Assembly: GCA_964585545.1 (NCBI GenBank) | Contig: CAZPDT010000011.1 | Location: forward strand, 57,732-121,731 | Direction of reading: 5' to 3' | DNA length: 64,000 nucleotides | Origin: Brumimicrobium sp964585545 | GTDB taxonomy: Bacteria; Bacteroidota; Bacteroidia; Flavobacteriales_D; Crocinitomicaceae | Part shown: positions 1 to 8,821 of the stretch, one piece after another | Numbering within the stretch: the stretch's first letter is position 1 | How the letters are laid out: each line of letters starts with the position of its first letter | The notes under the pieces: generated by a model | What the model saw: only the letters and a program-made list of their open reading frames with translations | What the model was told of the DNA's origin: nothing | Databases searched by the model: none | Made by a program: the position numbers and the translations under genes

Positions 1-1248
1 ACAGAGGGTGTTAAAGAAGCGGGAGGTTTGGCTATTATTGGTACAGAACGACATGATTCTCGACGTGTTGATAGACAGTTGAGAGGACGTGCTGGTCGGC
101 AGGGGGATCCAGGTTCTTCTCAGTTTTTCGTTTCACTAGAAGATGACTTAATGCGAAAGTTTGGTTCTGAGCGTATCGCGAAGTTAATGGATAGAATGGG
201 CTTGAAAGAAGGGGAGGTTATTCAACACAAAATGATTTCCAAATCCATAGAACGTGCACAGAAGAAAGTTGAGGAAAATAATTTTGGTATTCGGAAGCAT
301 TTATTGGAATATGATGATGTGATGAATGCCCAGCGTAAGGCTGTTTATAGAAAACGAAAAAATGCACTTTATGGTGACCGTTTAGATCTTGATGTTGCCA
401 ATATGTTCTTCGATACTTGTGAATACATTGTCAATAGTTATAGTGGAAAGGAAGGTTTTAAAGAGTTTGAATTAGAACTGCTTCGTGTGGTAGGAATTCA
501 GTCTCCAGTTGATGCTGAAACATTTGCAAATCAAGATAAAATAGATACTGTAAACGATGTCTATAACTCAGCTTTGGATCGTTACGACCAAAAAAATAAA
601 AAGATTGCAGATTTAGTTTTTGCCAATGTTAAGCAATATTATGATCAGCCTGAAAACAGGGAACGTCATATTCGAGTGCCAATAACTGATGGAAATAAAG
701 GGATTGAGGTTTCTACGACCATTCAAGAAGGATATGATACTGAAGGGAAATCTATTATCCAACAATTTGAAAAAGCTATTGTACTTGGTTTAATAGACAA
801 TGAATGGAAAGAGCACCTTCGTGAAATGGATGATTTGCGTCAATCTGTTCAGCAAGCCAGACACGAGCAAAAAGATCCACTTCTTATTTATAAGTTGGAA
901 TCGTTTAACTTATTTAGAGATATGATGGATCGCTTAAATAAAGATACTGTTGAGTTTTTAATAAAAGGTGAGATTCCAGTTCAGCAAGAAGGTACTTCCG
1001 TTCAAAATCGGGCAACACGACAGAAGAATAGTTATGCCAATGCCAGTGCAGGAAAAGCAAGTACAGAAAGTGGCGGTCGAAGAAAATTTGAAGGCAGTCA
1101 GGGATATGATCAAGCCATGGCACAATCTCAACAACAAAGTATGCCTAAGCAACAACCAGCTGTTGCTGAAAAGAAAGTGGGAAGAAATGAACCTTGTCCT
1201 TGTGGAAGTGGGAAAAAATACAAACAATGTCACGGTAGAAATGCATGA
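1..1248 (+). CDS. secA: Protein translocase ATPase SecA, C-terminal part (5' end outside the window)
   Basis: The reading frame is open from the first base, so this is the last 415 residues of SecA, the ATPase motor that pushes unfolded preproteins through SecYEG. Visible are the end of the second motor domain (QLRGRAGRQGDPG, arginine-finger region), the helical scaffold and wing region, and a low-complexity linker rich in Q and S. The extreme C-terminus is the SEC-C zinc-binding motif CPCGSGKKYKQCH, which in the family binds SecB and phospholipid. The stop lies 11 bases from the end of a convergent hydrolase gene, with no clear terminator between. The identification is secure; the start and N-terminal motor lie upstream of the window. 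Confidence 0.97.
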   Translation, partial: TEGVKEAGGLAIIGTERHDSRRVDRQLRGRAGRQGDPGSSQFFVSLEDDLMRKFGSERIAKLMDRMGLKEGEVIQHKMISKSIERAQKKVEENNFGIRKHLLEYDDVMNAQRKAVYRKRKNALYGDRLDLDVANMFFDTCEYIVNSYSGKEGFKEFELELLRVVGIQSPVDAETFANQDKIDTVNDVYNSALDRYDQKNKKIADLVFANVKQYYDQPENRERHIRVPITDGNKGIEVSTTIQEGYDTEGKSIIQQFEKAIVLGLIDNEWKEHLREMDDLRQSVQQARHEQKDPLLIYKLESFNLFRDMMDRLNKDTVEFLIKGEIPVQQEGTSVQNRATRQKNSYANASAGKASTESGGRRKFEGSQGYDQAMAQSQQQSMPKQQPAVAEKKVGRNEPCPCGSGKKYKQCHGRNA

Positions 1249-1259
1249 TAAATAAAGCC

Positions 1260-1898
1260 TCAGCAAATTTTTTTAATGATTTTCTCTACCTTTTTTGAGT
1301 GGGTTATGGTGAAAGAATGCCCTCCTCCATTCACGATATAGTCAGGAGAACAGTTTTTAATAGGGAATATCTTGTCTTTGTCACCATGAATTTGAACAAT
1401 GTTTGAAAGCATCTCTTCATTTTTCCAACTGATGATTTCGTTGAGCGCCCATTTGATAAAATGAACATCTGTATCTTTTAATATAGCATTTAAAAGATTT
1501 TTATCTTCTTCTTTTTTTACACCAAACATACGTTCCATTACAAAGTTGGACTGATTCAATAAAGAAGTTGGAACAACATAATTTATGGCTAATTTTAACA
1601 AACGTTGAAATTGCTTGGGCTGTTCATATTTTGTCTTGATAGATGCAAGAAGAATCACCTTTTTAACTTGAATTGATTTCGCAATTTCAAGGGACAATAT
1701 ACCGCCAAACGAAAGCCCAATAAGAATTGGATTCTTTGAATCTATAATTGGTGTATAACGTTGGGCATAGCTTTCTAATGTCTCTTCCTTTCTTGGTGTA
1801 AACCATTTCATGAACTCAACATCTAACCCATCAAAATCAATGCTTCCAAAAGCCCTTTCATCAGATCCTAGCCCACTAAAAATATATACTTTACTCAT
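1260..1898 (-). CDS. Alpha/beta hydrolase, small, cytoplasmic
   Basis: This 212-residue protein has the alpha/beta hydrolase layout. A nucleophile elbow GLSFGG puts the catalytic Ser at residue 63, a later HGDKDKIFP carries the likely acid, and GGGHSF near the end carries the His. No signal peptide is seen, so it should be cytosolic. The substrate cannot be read from the sequence. Its start overlaps the end of the upstream 5'-nucleotidase gene by 8 bases, so the two are probably translated from one mRNA that starts at or above the pyrophosphatase gene. Confidence 0.8.
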   Translation of the reverse strand: MSKVYIFSGLGSDERAFGSIDFDGLDVEFMKWFTPRKEETLESYAQRYTPIIDSKNPILIGLSFGGILSLEIAKSIQVKKVILLASIKTKYEQPKQFQRLLKLAINYVVPTSLLNQSNFVMERMFGVKKEEDKNLLNAILKDTDVHFIKWALNEIISWKNEEMLSNIVQIHGDKDKIFPIKNCSPDYIVNGGGHSFTITHSKKVEKIIKKIC

Positions 1899-2862
1899 CT
1901 GTGGACGGATTATTTTTTATCTTTTTCTTTCCTGCCTTTTTCTCATAGTTCTTCATTGGAGAATCCGATTTATATAACACTTTTCCACAGGGAACAACTT
2001 TACTAGATCCATCCAAATGAATTGATTGATCATCAAAAAATATATGTGCTCCAAAAGCCTCCAACACCTTTTCTTTTGATAATCCTCCCATAAAATATGC
2101 TTCATCAACATAAACACCCCATTTTCTCAGTGTTTTTATTACCCTCATGTGGCTAGGAGCGTTCCTTGCAGTAACTATAGCAATACGCAATGGAGACAAT
2201 TCTATAGTGGTAGGCAAATACTCTTGAATTTTAGATAGTTTTCGCAACAATTCGGCAAAAGGGCCATCATTTAAAGGTACATCTTCATGTTTGGCCTCAT
2301 GTTGATGAAAGGCTTCCATACCTTGTTCTTTATAAATCTGCTCAGATTCAGCAGAAAAAACAACAGCATCGGCATCGAAGGCAAATTTTACACGGTCTGT
2401 TTCCGGTTTGTAATTGGCTGGTGGATCATAAATCAAAGCTGTAGCACTCTGTGTGTTATCAATAACCCATTGAACATCACTTTCATCTCTCGATAAAAAC
2501 AAGTCGACATCGAAAGCATCGATAAAAGGCGCTAAATCTTCACCTCCAGAAAAAGCCCATCGGGTGATCGGTAAATTGTACTCTTTTATTGATTTCAAAA
2601 CACGAACACCAGTTTCAGGACTATTTCTAGACATCACTACTACTTCTACAATTTGTTGGGAAGCTTGTTCATTTAATTTGAGTAAACTTTCCACCAAAGG
2701 GAAAGCTGTGCCTTTTTCAAGAATTTTATCCTCGTGTTCCCACTGGTATTTCCTAAAACCCTGTATGTTCTCTTTTTCAAATATTTGGTTTTCTTTTTCA
2801 AGATTGAATAATGCCCTAGAGGAGACACCAACAACCAATATTTCTGATATATCTGTTGCCAT
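1891..2862 (-). CDS. Cytosolic 5'-nucleotidase (NT5C1-like, 5-nucleotidase family)
   Basis: This 323-residue protein resembles the bacterial members of the cytosolic 5'-nucleotidase I family, HAD-type enzymes that remove phosphate from nucleoside monophosphates. Supporting stretches are EILVVGVSSRALF at the N-terminus, a central FAFDADAVVFS with the paired aspartates, and IAIVTARNAPSHMR and HIFFDDQSIHLD near the end, which match HAD motifs. The C-terminus is a Lys-rich tail. It lies 36 bases downstream of the pyrophosphatase gene on the same strand. A nucleotidase next to a pyrophosphatase suggests nucleotide turnover, which is inference. Confidence 0.82.
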   Translation of the reverse strand: MATDISEILVVGVSSRALFNLEKENQIFEKENIQGFRKYQWEHEDKILEKGTAFPLVESLLKLNEQASQQIVEVVVMSRNSPETGVRVLKSIKEYNLPITRWAFSGGEDLAPFIDAFDVDLFLSRDESDVQWVIDNTQSATALIYDPPANYKPETDRVKFAFDADAVVFSAESEQIYKEQGMEAFHQHEAKHEDVPLNDGPFAELLRKLSKIQEYLPTTIELSPLRIAIVTARNAPSHMRVIKTLRKWGVYVDEAYFMGGLSKEKVLEAFGAHIFFDDQSIHLDGSSKVVPCGKVLYKSDSPMKNYEKKAGKKKIKNNPSTDE

Positions 2863-2898
2863 ATTATTAGATTTCTTAACGAATTGCAGTTTGAGATT

Positions 2899-3411
2899 TC
2901 AAATACTAAAAAATACTTTTTTCTTTTCATCTAAATCATCAAAGCGCTGTTTGCATTCTTGAATCATTTTGATTGCAGCATTTTTATTTTCAAAGCCATT
3001 CGTTTCTATTTTTTTGTTTTGCAGGTCTTTATAAACCTGAAAAAAGTTTTCTATTTCTTTCTTTTTATGAGGATGAACATCTTCAATAGTATTGTAATTG
3101 GCAAAGTAAGGATCTGATACAGGAACGCAAATAATTTTATCATCTTCTTCTCCGCTGTCTACCATATTGAATATTCCAACAGCCTTTACTTCGACAATCA
3201 ATCCGGGAATAAATGGTTCAGTTGCTAAAACCAATACATCTAGCGGGTCTCCATCTAACGCATAAGTTTCTGGAATAAATCCATATTCTGCAGGATATAC
3301 CATACTGGAATAGAGCAATCGGTCAAAACGCATTTTTTTTAATTCAAAATCAAATTCATATTTGTTTCGGCTTCCAGAAGGAATTTCAATATATGCATCG
3401 AACGTCTCCAT
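2899..3411 (-). CDS. ppa: Inorganic pyrophosphatase (family I)
   Basis: This 170-residue soluble enzyme hydrolyses pyrophosphate to two phosphates and pulls biosynthetic reactions forward. The family signature DGDPLDVLV is intact, with metal-binding Asp at residues 53, 55 and 58. The substrate-binding stretch YPAEYGFIPETY precedes it and VSDPYFANY follows. Length and order match family I pyrophosphatases. It is the first gene of a reverse-strand group (ppa, nucleotidase, hydrolase). The start ATG has a consensus N-terminus for the family. Confidence 0.95.
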   Translation of the reverse strand: METFDAYIEIPSGSRNKYEFDFELKKMRFDRLLYSSMVYPAEYGFIPETYALDGDPLDVLVLATEPFIPGLIVEVKAVGIFNMVDSGEEDDKIICVPVSDPYFANYNTIEDVHPHKKKEIENFFQVYKDLQNKKIETNGFENKNAAIKMIQECKQRFDDLDEKKKVFFSI

Positions 3412-3770
3412 ACTTTTAAGTTTTTACATGTAGTGGGTGTATCTGACCATCTACTAAATTGCGAAATTTGACTACGAAAATACACTATTTCGGATTTATA
3501 CACAAGTTTTTAAGTGAAGCCAATGTGTCATTCTGCCACATCAAAAAAAAATGTTCTGCCATTTCCATTTATTACTGTCATAATTGCCGTTTATTATCAG
3601 TAAAACTATATTTAAACAACTTGGCAACAAAGTTGTTAACTATTTTAAACAAATGAAAAGCGATTTCCTGAACAATATGCATAGGGAAACTGCTTAAAAT
3701 ACAAGTAAAAAATTAAATTTTAATTAGCTTTGTACATAAATATATTATTTAACCATAAAAACAGAATAAC
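3412..3770. other. Divergent intergenic region between ppa and rsfS
   Basis: These 359 bases separate the divergent ppa and rsfS genes. The right end holds a perfect TAnnTTTG promoter element for rsfS. The rest is AT-rich with stop codons in all frames; a 65-codon open stretch at 3459-3656 has no family resemblance and is not called. No hairpin of note was seen. Confidence 0.6.
3725..3732 (+). promoter_or_regulatory. Promoter -7 element (TAGCTTTG) for rsfS-ftsH
   Basis: The sequence matches the Bacteroidota -7 consensus TAnnTTTG exactly. Transcription would begin near 3738, giving a leader of about 33 bases to the ATA at 3771. No clear -33 TTG partner was seen. Confidence 0.55.
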
Positions 3771-4142
3771 ATAGACACAAAAAAAGTAAATTCGGAAGAA
3801 CTTTGCAACACGATTGTAGAGGGGATGCAAAACAATAAGGCTGAAGATATTGTTGTTATTGACTTAAGAGAGATCGAAAATTCAGTGACTGATTTTTTTG
3901 TTATTGCAAGTGGAAATTCTCAAACGCAAATTGATGGTATAGCAGATGCTGTTATGCGTTTGACAAGGAAAAATTTAAAGGAAAAACCCTGGCATCAAGA
4001 AGGAAAGAACAATGCGCAATGGGTATTGTTAGACTATGTGAACGTAGTGGCTCATATATTTCAAAAAGAAATACGTGAGTATTATGAATTAGAAGATTTG
4101 TGGGCTGATGGTATTAAGCATCAAGTCGAGGAAAATTATTAA
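3771..4142 (+). CDS. rsfS: Ribosomal silencing factor RsfS, probable ATA start
   Basis: RsfS binds protein uL14 on the large subunit and blocks subunit joining under starvation. The conserved core IVVIDLREIENSVTDFFVI and later KPWHQEG and WVLLDYVNVVAHIF are clear. The first ATG (3825) lies inside the conserved domain and would remove the family's N-terminal helix. The frame is open upstream and encodes DTKKVNSEELCNTIVEGM, which matches RsfS N-termini. The only start-like codon at the right place is ATA at 3771, just after an in-frame stop further up, so I annotate 123 residues from there. It is followed 9 bases later by ftsH, as in other Bacteroidota. Confidence 0.85.
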   Translation: MDTKKVNSEELCNTIVEGMQNNKAEDIVVIDLREIENSVTDFFVIASGNSQTQIDGIADAVMRLTRKNLKEKPWHQEGKNNAQWVLLDYVNVVAHIFQKEIREYYELEDLWADGIKHQVEENY

Positions 4143-4151
4143 AAATCAATA

Positions 4152-6341
4152 ATGGCAAAAGAAAACAAAAACAATCAAAATAGGGGCAACAATAAAAAGA
4201 AAAAGAATCCATCGATTTACTGGATTTATGTAGCCATCGGGTTGGCCATCATAGGAATTCAATTTTTTATGAATTCCTCTACAACAAAGCAAATTCAATC
4301 ATCACGTACCTTCTTTGCTTTGATGGAAAAGGGATATGTGGAAAATGTTGTGCTTTGGAAAAACGTTGGTAAAGTAGATTTTTCTATTACTCAATCAGGG
4401 AAGGATGCAATAAGAGGGAAAGATTTTAGTGGAAACGATTATGACCACATCAATAAAGTTTTGTCTGAATCTGATGGAGCAATGGGGAGAGCACCAGCGA
4501 ATTTCACTTTTGATATTGCTGACAAGGGCAATTTTATGAAAAAGTTTGAGTCCATTAATGATCAACGAGAGAAAGATGGTTATGATGTTATTCCTATAAA
4601 ACTAGAAATAGAACACAATTATTTAAGCCAAATACTCGGATTTTTACTTCCGATTATCATTATTATTGCCATTTGGATATTTATTATGCGAAGAATGTCT
4701 GGAGGAAGTCGGGGTGGTGGTCCAGGTGGACATCTTTTTAACATTGGTAAGTCGAAAGCAAGGGTATTTGAAAAAGGAAAAGGAGCGGATGTTTCATTTA
4801 AAGACGTTGCAGGCTTGGAAGGCGCAAAAGAAGAGGTGCAAGAAATTGTCGCTTTCTTAAAAAATCCAAAGAAATATACAGCACTAGGAGCAAAAATACC
4901 TAAGGGAGCATTGTTGGTTGGCCCTCCTGGAACAGGAAAAACCCTTTTAGCAAAAGCAGTGGCTGGAGAGGCAGATGTTCCATTTTTCTCTTTATCAGGA
5001 TCTGACTTTGTAGAAATGTTTGTAGGTGTTGGAGCGTCAAGAGTAAGGGATTTGTTTAAGCAAGCCAAAGAAAAATCTCCTTCTATAATTTTCATTGATG
5101 AGATTGATGCAATTGGTAGAGCACGAGGCAAAAATGCCAGCATGGGATCAAATGATGAGCGTGAAAATACATTAAATCAATTGCTGACTGAAATGGATGG
5201 CTTTGGCACGAATTCGGGAGTGATTATTCTTGCAGCAACAAACCGTGCTGATGTATTGGATAGTGCTTTGATGCGGGCAGGACGTTTTGATCGACAAATA
5301 CATGTTGATATGCCCGATTTAAACGAGAGAAGAGCCATTTTTGAAGTGCACCTAAAACCGATTAAAATAGCGAAAGAGATAGATATTGATTTCTTGGCCA
5401 AGCAGACGCCAGGATTTTCTGGTGCTGATATCGCTAATCTGTGTAATGAAGCGGCTCTAATTGCAGCTAGAAAAGATAAAAAGGAAGTTGAAAAACAAGA
5501 TTTTTTAGATGCTGTAGATCGGATAATTGGTGGTCTGGAGAAGAAAAATAAAATTATTACACCAGAAGAAAAGCGTTCTATTGCTTTCCATGAAGCGGGG
5601 CATGCCTCTGTTTCATGGCTGGCAGAACACGCACATCCACTTGTGAAAGTTACAATTGTTCCTCGAGGACAGTCATTAGGTGCTGCGTGGTATCTCCCTG
5701 AAGAAAGAATGATTACTACTACCGAACAATTGTTGGATGAAATGTGTGCTGCACTTGGCGGAAGAGCCGCTGAAGAAATAACCTTTGGTAAGATATCTAC
5801 TGGTGCTTTAAGTGATTTAGAAAAAGTTACAAAACAAGCTTATGCAATGGTTTCTATGTATGGGTTGAATAAAGTTGTCGGAAACATTTCCTATTACGAT
5901 TCACGGGGTCAAAATCAGTTTACGAAGCCTTATTCTGAAGAGACCAATCGCATCATCGACCTTGAGGTGAGCAAGATGATTGAAGAACAATATGAAAGGG
6001 CAAAGAAGATTCTACTTGAAAACCAGGATAAATTAAATCAATTGGCCAATAAACTCTTAGAAAAAGAAGTTATTTTTAAAGAGGATTTGGTAACTATATT
6101 TGGGAAAAGGCCTTGGGATAAGTTGACGACAGCAGAAAAGTTTAAAGCTGAAGGTGGACAAAGACCTTCTGAAAGTGTTGAGGATAAAAAGAAATCAACC
6201 AGTACAGAAGATGCTGCTAAGGAAAGTTCCACAAATAGCCGTACAGTTGATAAGAAGGAACACAACACAGACCAAAATTCAAATAATAAAAGTGAAGATG
6301 TGGAAGAAGATAAAAACTTGGATTCGGACAGTCTTTCCTAA
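4152..6341 (+). CDS. ftsH: ATP-dependent zinc metalloprotease FtsH
   Basis: This is a 729-residue membrane-anchored AAA+ protease that degrades damaged membrane proteins and regulators. A first membrane segment is at about residues 20-40 and a second at about 157-180, with a periplasmic loop between. Walker A GPPGTGKT is near residue 256, Walker B is IIFIDEIDAIG, and the second region of homology contains ATNRADVLD. The zinc site HEAGHA is near residue 480. The C-terminal tail after residue 650 is Lys/Ser/Glu/Asn-rich and variable. It follows rsfS closely, and its end overlaps the next gene by 44 bases in another frame. Confidence 0.97.
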   Translation: MAKENKNNQNRGNNKKKKNPSIYWIYVAIGLAIIGIQFFMNSSTTKQIQSSRTFFALMEKGYVENVVLWKNVGKVDFSITQSGKDAIRGKDFSGNDYDHINKVLSESDGAMGRAPANFTFDIADKGNFMKKFESINDQREKDGYDVIPIKLEIEHNYLSQILGFLLPIIIIIAIWIFIMRRMSGGSRGGGPGGHLFNIGKSKARVFEKGKGADVSFKDVAGLEGAKEEVQEIVAFLKNPKKYTALGAKIPKGALLVGPPGTGKTLLAKAVAGEADVPFFSLSGSDFVEMFVGVGASRVRDLFKQAKEKSPSIIFIDEIDAIGRARGKNASMGSNDERENTLNQLLTEMDGFGTNSGVIILAATNRADVLDSALMRAGRFDRQIHVDMPDLNERRAIFEVHLKPIKIAKEIDIDFLAKQTPGFSGADIANLCNEAALIAARKDKKEVEKQDFLDAVDRIIGGLEKKNKIITPEEKRSIAFHEAGHASVSWLAEHAHPLVKVTIVPRGQSLGAAWYLPEERMITTTEQLLDEMCAALGGRAAEEITFGKISTGALSDLEKVTKQAYAMVSMYGLNKVVGNISYYDSRGQNQFTKPYSEETNRIIDLEVSKMIEEQYERAKKILLENQDKLNQLANKLLEKEVIFKEDLVTIFGKRPWDKLTTAEKFKAEGGQRPSESVEDKKKSTSTEDAAKESSTNSRTVDKKEHNTDQNSNNKSEDVEEDKNLDSDSLS

Positions 6342-6555
6342 AGATACTCATTTTAAAGAAAATAAATTGATTTACCGGACTACTGAATTACATTTGGCGA
6401 GCATTATGCGGTTCAAATTAGAGGAGGAGGGTATACCAGTTATTTTGATTAATAAAATGGATTCTTCTTATCTTAATTTTGGTGCAATTGAACTTTATGT
6501 AAATCAAAATGACGTTATTCGTGCAAAATATGTCATAGACAAAACTTATGAGTAA
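6298..6555 (+). CDS. DUF2007 family protein (putative signal-transducing domain)
   Basis: This 85-residue protein has the DUF2007 pattern: an N-terminal strand and helix (LIYRTTELHLASIMRFKLE), then EGIPVILINKMDSSY, then GAIELYVNQNDVIRAKYVI. The family's biochemical role is not established. I chose the ATG at 6298, which lies inside the ftsH tail and gives the full domain; a later ATG at 6406 would cut the first strand. It ends in an 8-base overlap with cdsA. The position between ftsH and cdsA is conserved in many Flavobacteriia. Confidence 0.8.
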   Translation: MWKKIKTWIRTVFPKDTHFKENKLIYRTTELHLASIMRFKLEEEGIPVILINKMDSSYLNFGAIELYVNQNDVIRAKYVIDKTYE

Positions 6556-7366
6556 TATACTAACACGCACAATTTGGGGTGCTTTTTTTATTGTCATCAT
6601 CATCGGCTCCTTTTTGGTTGGTCGTTATACTACGGCTATTACTTTAGGGGTGTTTATGATCATAGGTGTATACGAATTTTATCAACTGTTTAAGGCATCC
6701 GAAGAAGAGATTCGACCGATGAAAATTATCGGTATTCTTGCGGCGTTGATTCTTTATTCCAGTTTGGTGATTCAAAAATTAGAGCTACTCCATTTTGACC
6801 TTATTCTGGTATTTATTCCAATTGTGTTTTTGCCTACCTTAAATGTTATTTTTAGTCGTTCTAAAAATCCACTTCTCGATTTAACAGTTACTTTCTTCCC
6901 ATGGTTGTATTATGTATTTTCTACATATTTAATGGTGAGTATACTTGTTCATCAAGGGGGCAGCCAATATCCTTGGGTTTTCATTTCTGGATTGTTTTTG
7001 CTTGTATGGACCAATGATACATTTGCATATTTGGCTGGTAGAGCCTTTGGAAAACATCGATTGTTTGAAAGAATTTCACCAAAAAAATCATGGGAAGGTG
7101 CCATTGGAGGATTTCTATTTACTCTAATTTTTGCTTTTCTTTTTGCCTTTTTTACAAACAAAGAATATGTTTTTTGGATAGTAGCTGCAGTTGTGATTTC
7201 TCCAACGAGTATTTTGGGAGATCTCATAGAGTCTAAAATGAAGCGATTGGTTAATGTTAAGGACTCAGGTAAAATACTGCCTGGTCATGGAGGCATTCTC
7301 GATAGATTTGATGCAGTAACCTATGCTGTTCCTTTTTTCTATTTATTATTAATTTTATTTTTCTGA
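6548..7366 (+). CDS. cdsA: Phosphatidate cytidylyltransferase (CDP-diglyceride synthase)
   Basis: CdsA makes CDP-diacylglycerol from CTP and phosphatidic acid, the precursor of phosphatidylethanolamine and other phospholipids. This 272-residue protein is almost entirely membrane segments. It ends with the family signature ILGDLIESKMKR followed by KDSGKILPGHGGILDR. The NDTFAYLAGRAFGKH stretch at about residues 156-170 is also characteristic. It sits upstream of a phosphatidylserine decarboxylase-type gene, so two steps of phospholipid synthesis are adjacent. Confidence 0.95.
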   Translation: MSNILTRTIWGAFFIVIIIGSFLVGRYTTAITLGVFMIIGVYEFYQLFKASEEEIRPMKIIGILAALILYSSLVIQKLELLHFDLILVFIPIVFLPTLNVIFSRSKNPLLDLTVTFFPWLYYVFSTYLMVSILVHQGGSQYPWVFISGLFLLVWTNDTFAYLAGRAFGKHRLFERISPKKSWEGAIGGFLFTLIFAFLFAFFTNKEYVFWIVAAVVISPTSILGDLIESKMKRLVNVKDSGKILPGHGGILDRFDAVTYAVPFFYLLLILFF

Positions 7367-7421
7367 TTTTTTAACTAAAATCACTTAATTTTACTGCTTA
7401 TATTTTTAGATTATATTGTAT

Positions 7422-8084
7422 ATGAGAATACATCGAGAAGGATACTTAATTATTACCATTGGATTGCTCTTGTTGATCGGTCTCCAATTTATTAACTACT
7501 ATGTATGGACCGTTATTGGGTTGTGGTGGCTTTTTGCTTTAATTACTGTTGGAATACTGTTTCTTGCTTACTTAATTATTCAATTTTTTAGGATTCCAAA
7601 AATTAATTTTTCAGGAAAAGAAAATGAAATCTATTGTCCTGCTGACGGCCAAGTTGTTGCCATAGAAGAGACTGAAGAAACTGAATATTTCAAAGATAAA
7701 AGGATACAAATTTCAATATTTATGTCTTTATGGAATGTACATGCGAACTTTAATCCTATTTCTGGAACAGTTAAATATGTAAAATACCATCCTGGTCGAT
7801 TTTTGGTTGCATGGCATCCTAAAAGTTCTACGGATAATGAAAGAACCACTATCGTTCTGGAAAGCCCCAATGGAAAAGAAGTTCTTCATAGACAAATAGC
7901 AGGAGCCGTTGCACGCAGAATTTGTTATTATGTGGAAGAAGGGGATAAAGTTCAGGCAGGTGACGAATATGGGTTTATTAAATTTGGATCAAGAATAGAT
8001 TTATTGTTGCCTTTGGATACAAAAATAGATGTTAAAATTGGCGATAAAGTAAAAAGTCGCATCACAAAAATAGGAGAATTTTAA
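7422..8084 (+). CDS. psd: Phosphatidylserine decarboxylase family protein
   Basis: This 220-residue enzyme converts phosphatidylserine to phosphatidylethanolamine. The N-terminus has two close membrane segments, then EIYCPADGQVVAIEE, and the catalytic region VHANFNPISG. The self-cleavage site is within KFGSRIDLLLP: cleavage before the Ser creates the pyruvoyl group. It is the short form typical of Bacteroidota. I start at ATG 7422 rather than the TTG six bases earlier, because the sequence then opens MRIHREGYLII as in relatives. About 55 bases separate it from cdsA. Confidence 0.92.
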   Translation: MRIHREGYLIITIGLLLLIGLQFINYYVWTVIGLWWLFALITVGILFLAYLIIQFFRIPKINFSGKENEIYCPADGQVVAIEETEETEYFKDKRIQISIFMSLWNVHANFNPISGTVKYVKYHPGRFLVAWHPKSSTDNERTTIVLESPNGKEVLHRQIAGAVARRICYYVEEGDKVQAGDEYGFIKFGSRIDLLLPLDTKIDVKIGDKVKSRITKIGEF

Positions 8085-8139
8085 TCTTAACTTTTCATTC
8101 AATTCATAATTGATCCAAGAAACGACAACAGAATATCAA

Positions 8140-8694
8140 TTATTCATCTTCAACTTTTCGAATCCCTTGATCAGGTCGCTTTCCAGAATACTGGCTCAAT
8201 TCCTTTTTTAGAAAGGCAATGTCCTTTTCTATATCACCAGTTGGCTCAAATAGCCCGTGAAATCCACCCTTTTTTGTTTTGTAATCCATAAATCCAATAT
8301 ATATTGGAACCTTAGCTTTTTGAGCGATATAATAAAATCCTTTTTTCCATTTTGGATTGTAGCTTCTCGTTCCTTCAGGAGTGAAAACCATGTACATTGT
8401 TTCGCTTTCTTTGAAGTATTTTGCTGCTTGATCTGTGAATTTATTGTTTTTATTACGATATATTGGCACACCTCCGAGAGCTTTTAACAACCAACCTAAT
8501 GGCGGAAAAAAAAGTTCACTTTTAATTAAAAAAGTACTTCGTACACCATAACGGGTAAAAGCGAGTTTTCCAATAACAAAATCAAAGTTGCTTGTATGGG
8601 GTCCCATTACAACAACTGCTTTTTTAATTCCTTCAGGCTTATCATTAATATCCCAACCCAGTAGCTTCAATATCCATCCCGATAAACGGCGCAT
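8140..8694 (-). CDS. 1-acyl-sn-glycerol-3-phosphate acyltransferase-like protein (PlsC family)
   Basis: This 184-residue protein has the PlsC acyltransferase motifs: HTSNFD (residues 33-38, H-x4-D) and later FTPEGTRS, the phosphate-binding motif. It lacks long membrane helices beyond the first hydrophobic stretch. Such short members acylate lysophospholipids or related lipids; the exact acceptor is unknown. The frame is open upstream to a TTG at 8802, but the extra residues are not family-like, so I chose the ATG at 8694. A TAnnTTTG element upstream at 8785-8792 fits. Confidence 0.85.
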   Translation of the reverse strand: MRRLSGWILKLLGWDINDKPEGIKKAVVVMGPHTSNFDFVIGKLAFTRYGVRSTFLIKSELFFPPLGWLLKALGGVPIYRNKNNKFTDQAAKYFKESETMYMVFTPEGTRSYNPKWKKGFYYIAQKAKVPIYIGFMDYKTKKGGFHGLFEPTGDIEKDIAFLKKELSQYSGKRPDQGIRKVEDE

Positions 8695-8784
8695 AGTCAA
8701 ATTGTTTAGTTCTTTTGTAAAATGAAAAATAGATAGTTCTGTATTATACTTAACAAAATAGTTATATTTATCACTTACTAAATA

Positions 8785-8792
8785 CAAATATA
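8785..8792 (-). promoter_or_regulatory. Promoter -7 element (TATATTTG) for the PlsC-like gene
   Basis: On the reverse strand the sequence reads TATATTTG, an exact TAnnTTTG match. It lies about 90 bases before the chosen ATG, and between that gene and the divergent gene at 8822. Confidence 0.5.
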
Positions 8793-8821
8793 ATTTTTTC
8801 AAACATAATACCTATACGGTA

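Noticed and set aside
4619..5143. 174-codon frame antisense to ftsH
   Set aside because: Antisense of conserved AAA+ sequence, without a family or start signal of its own.
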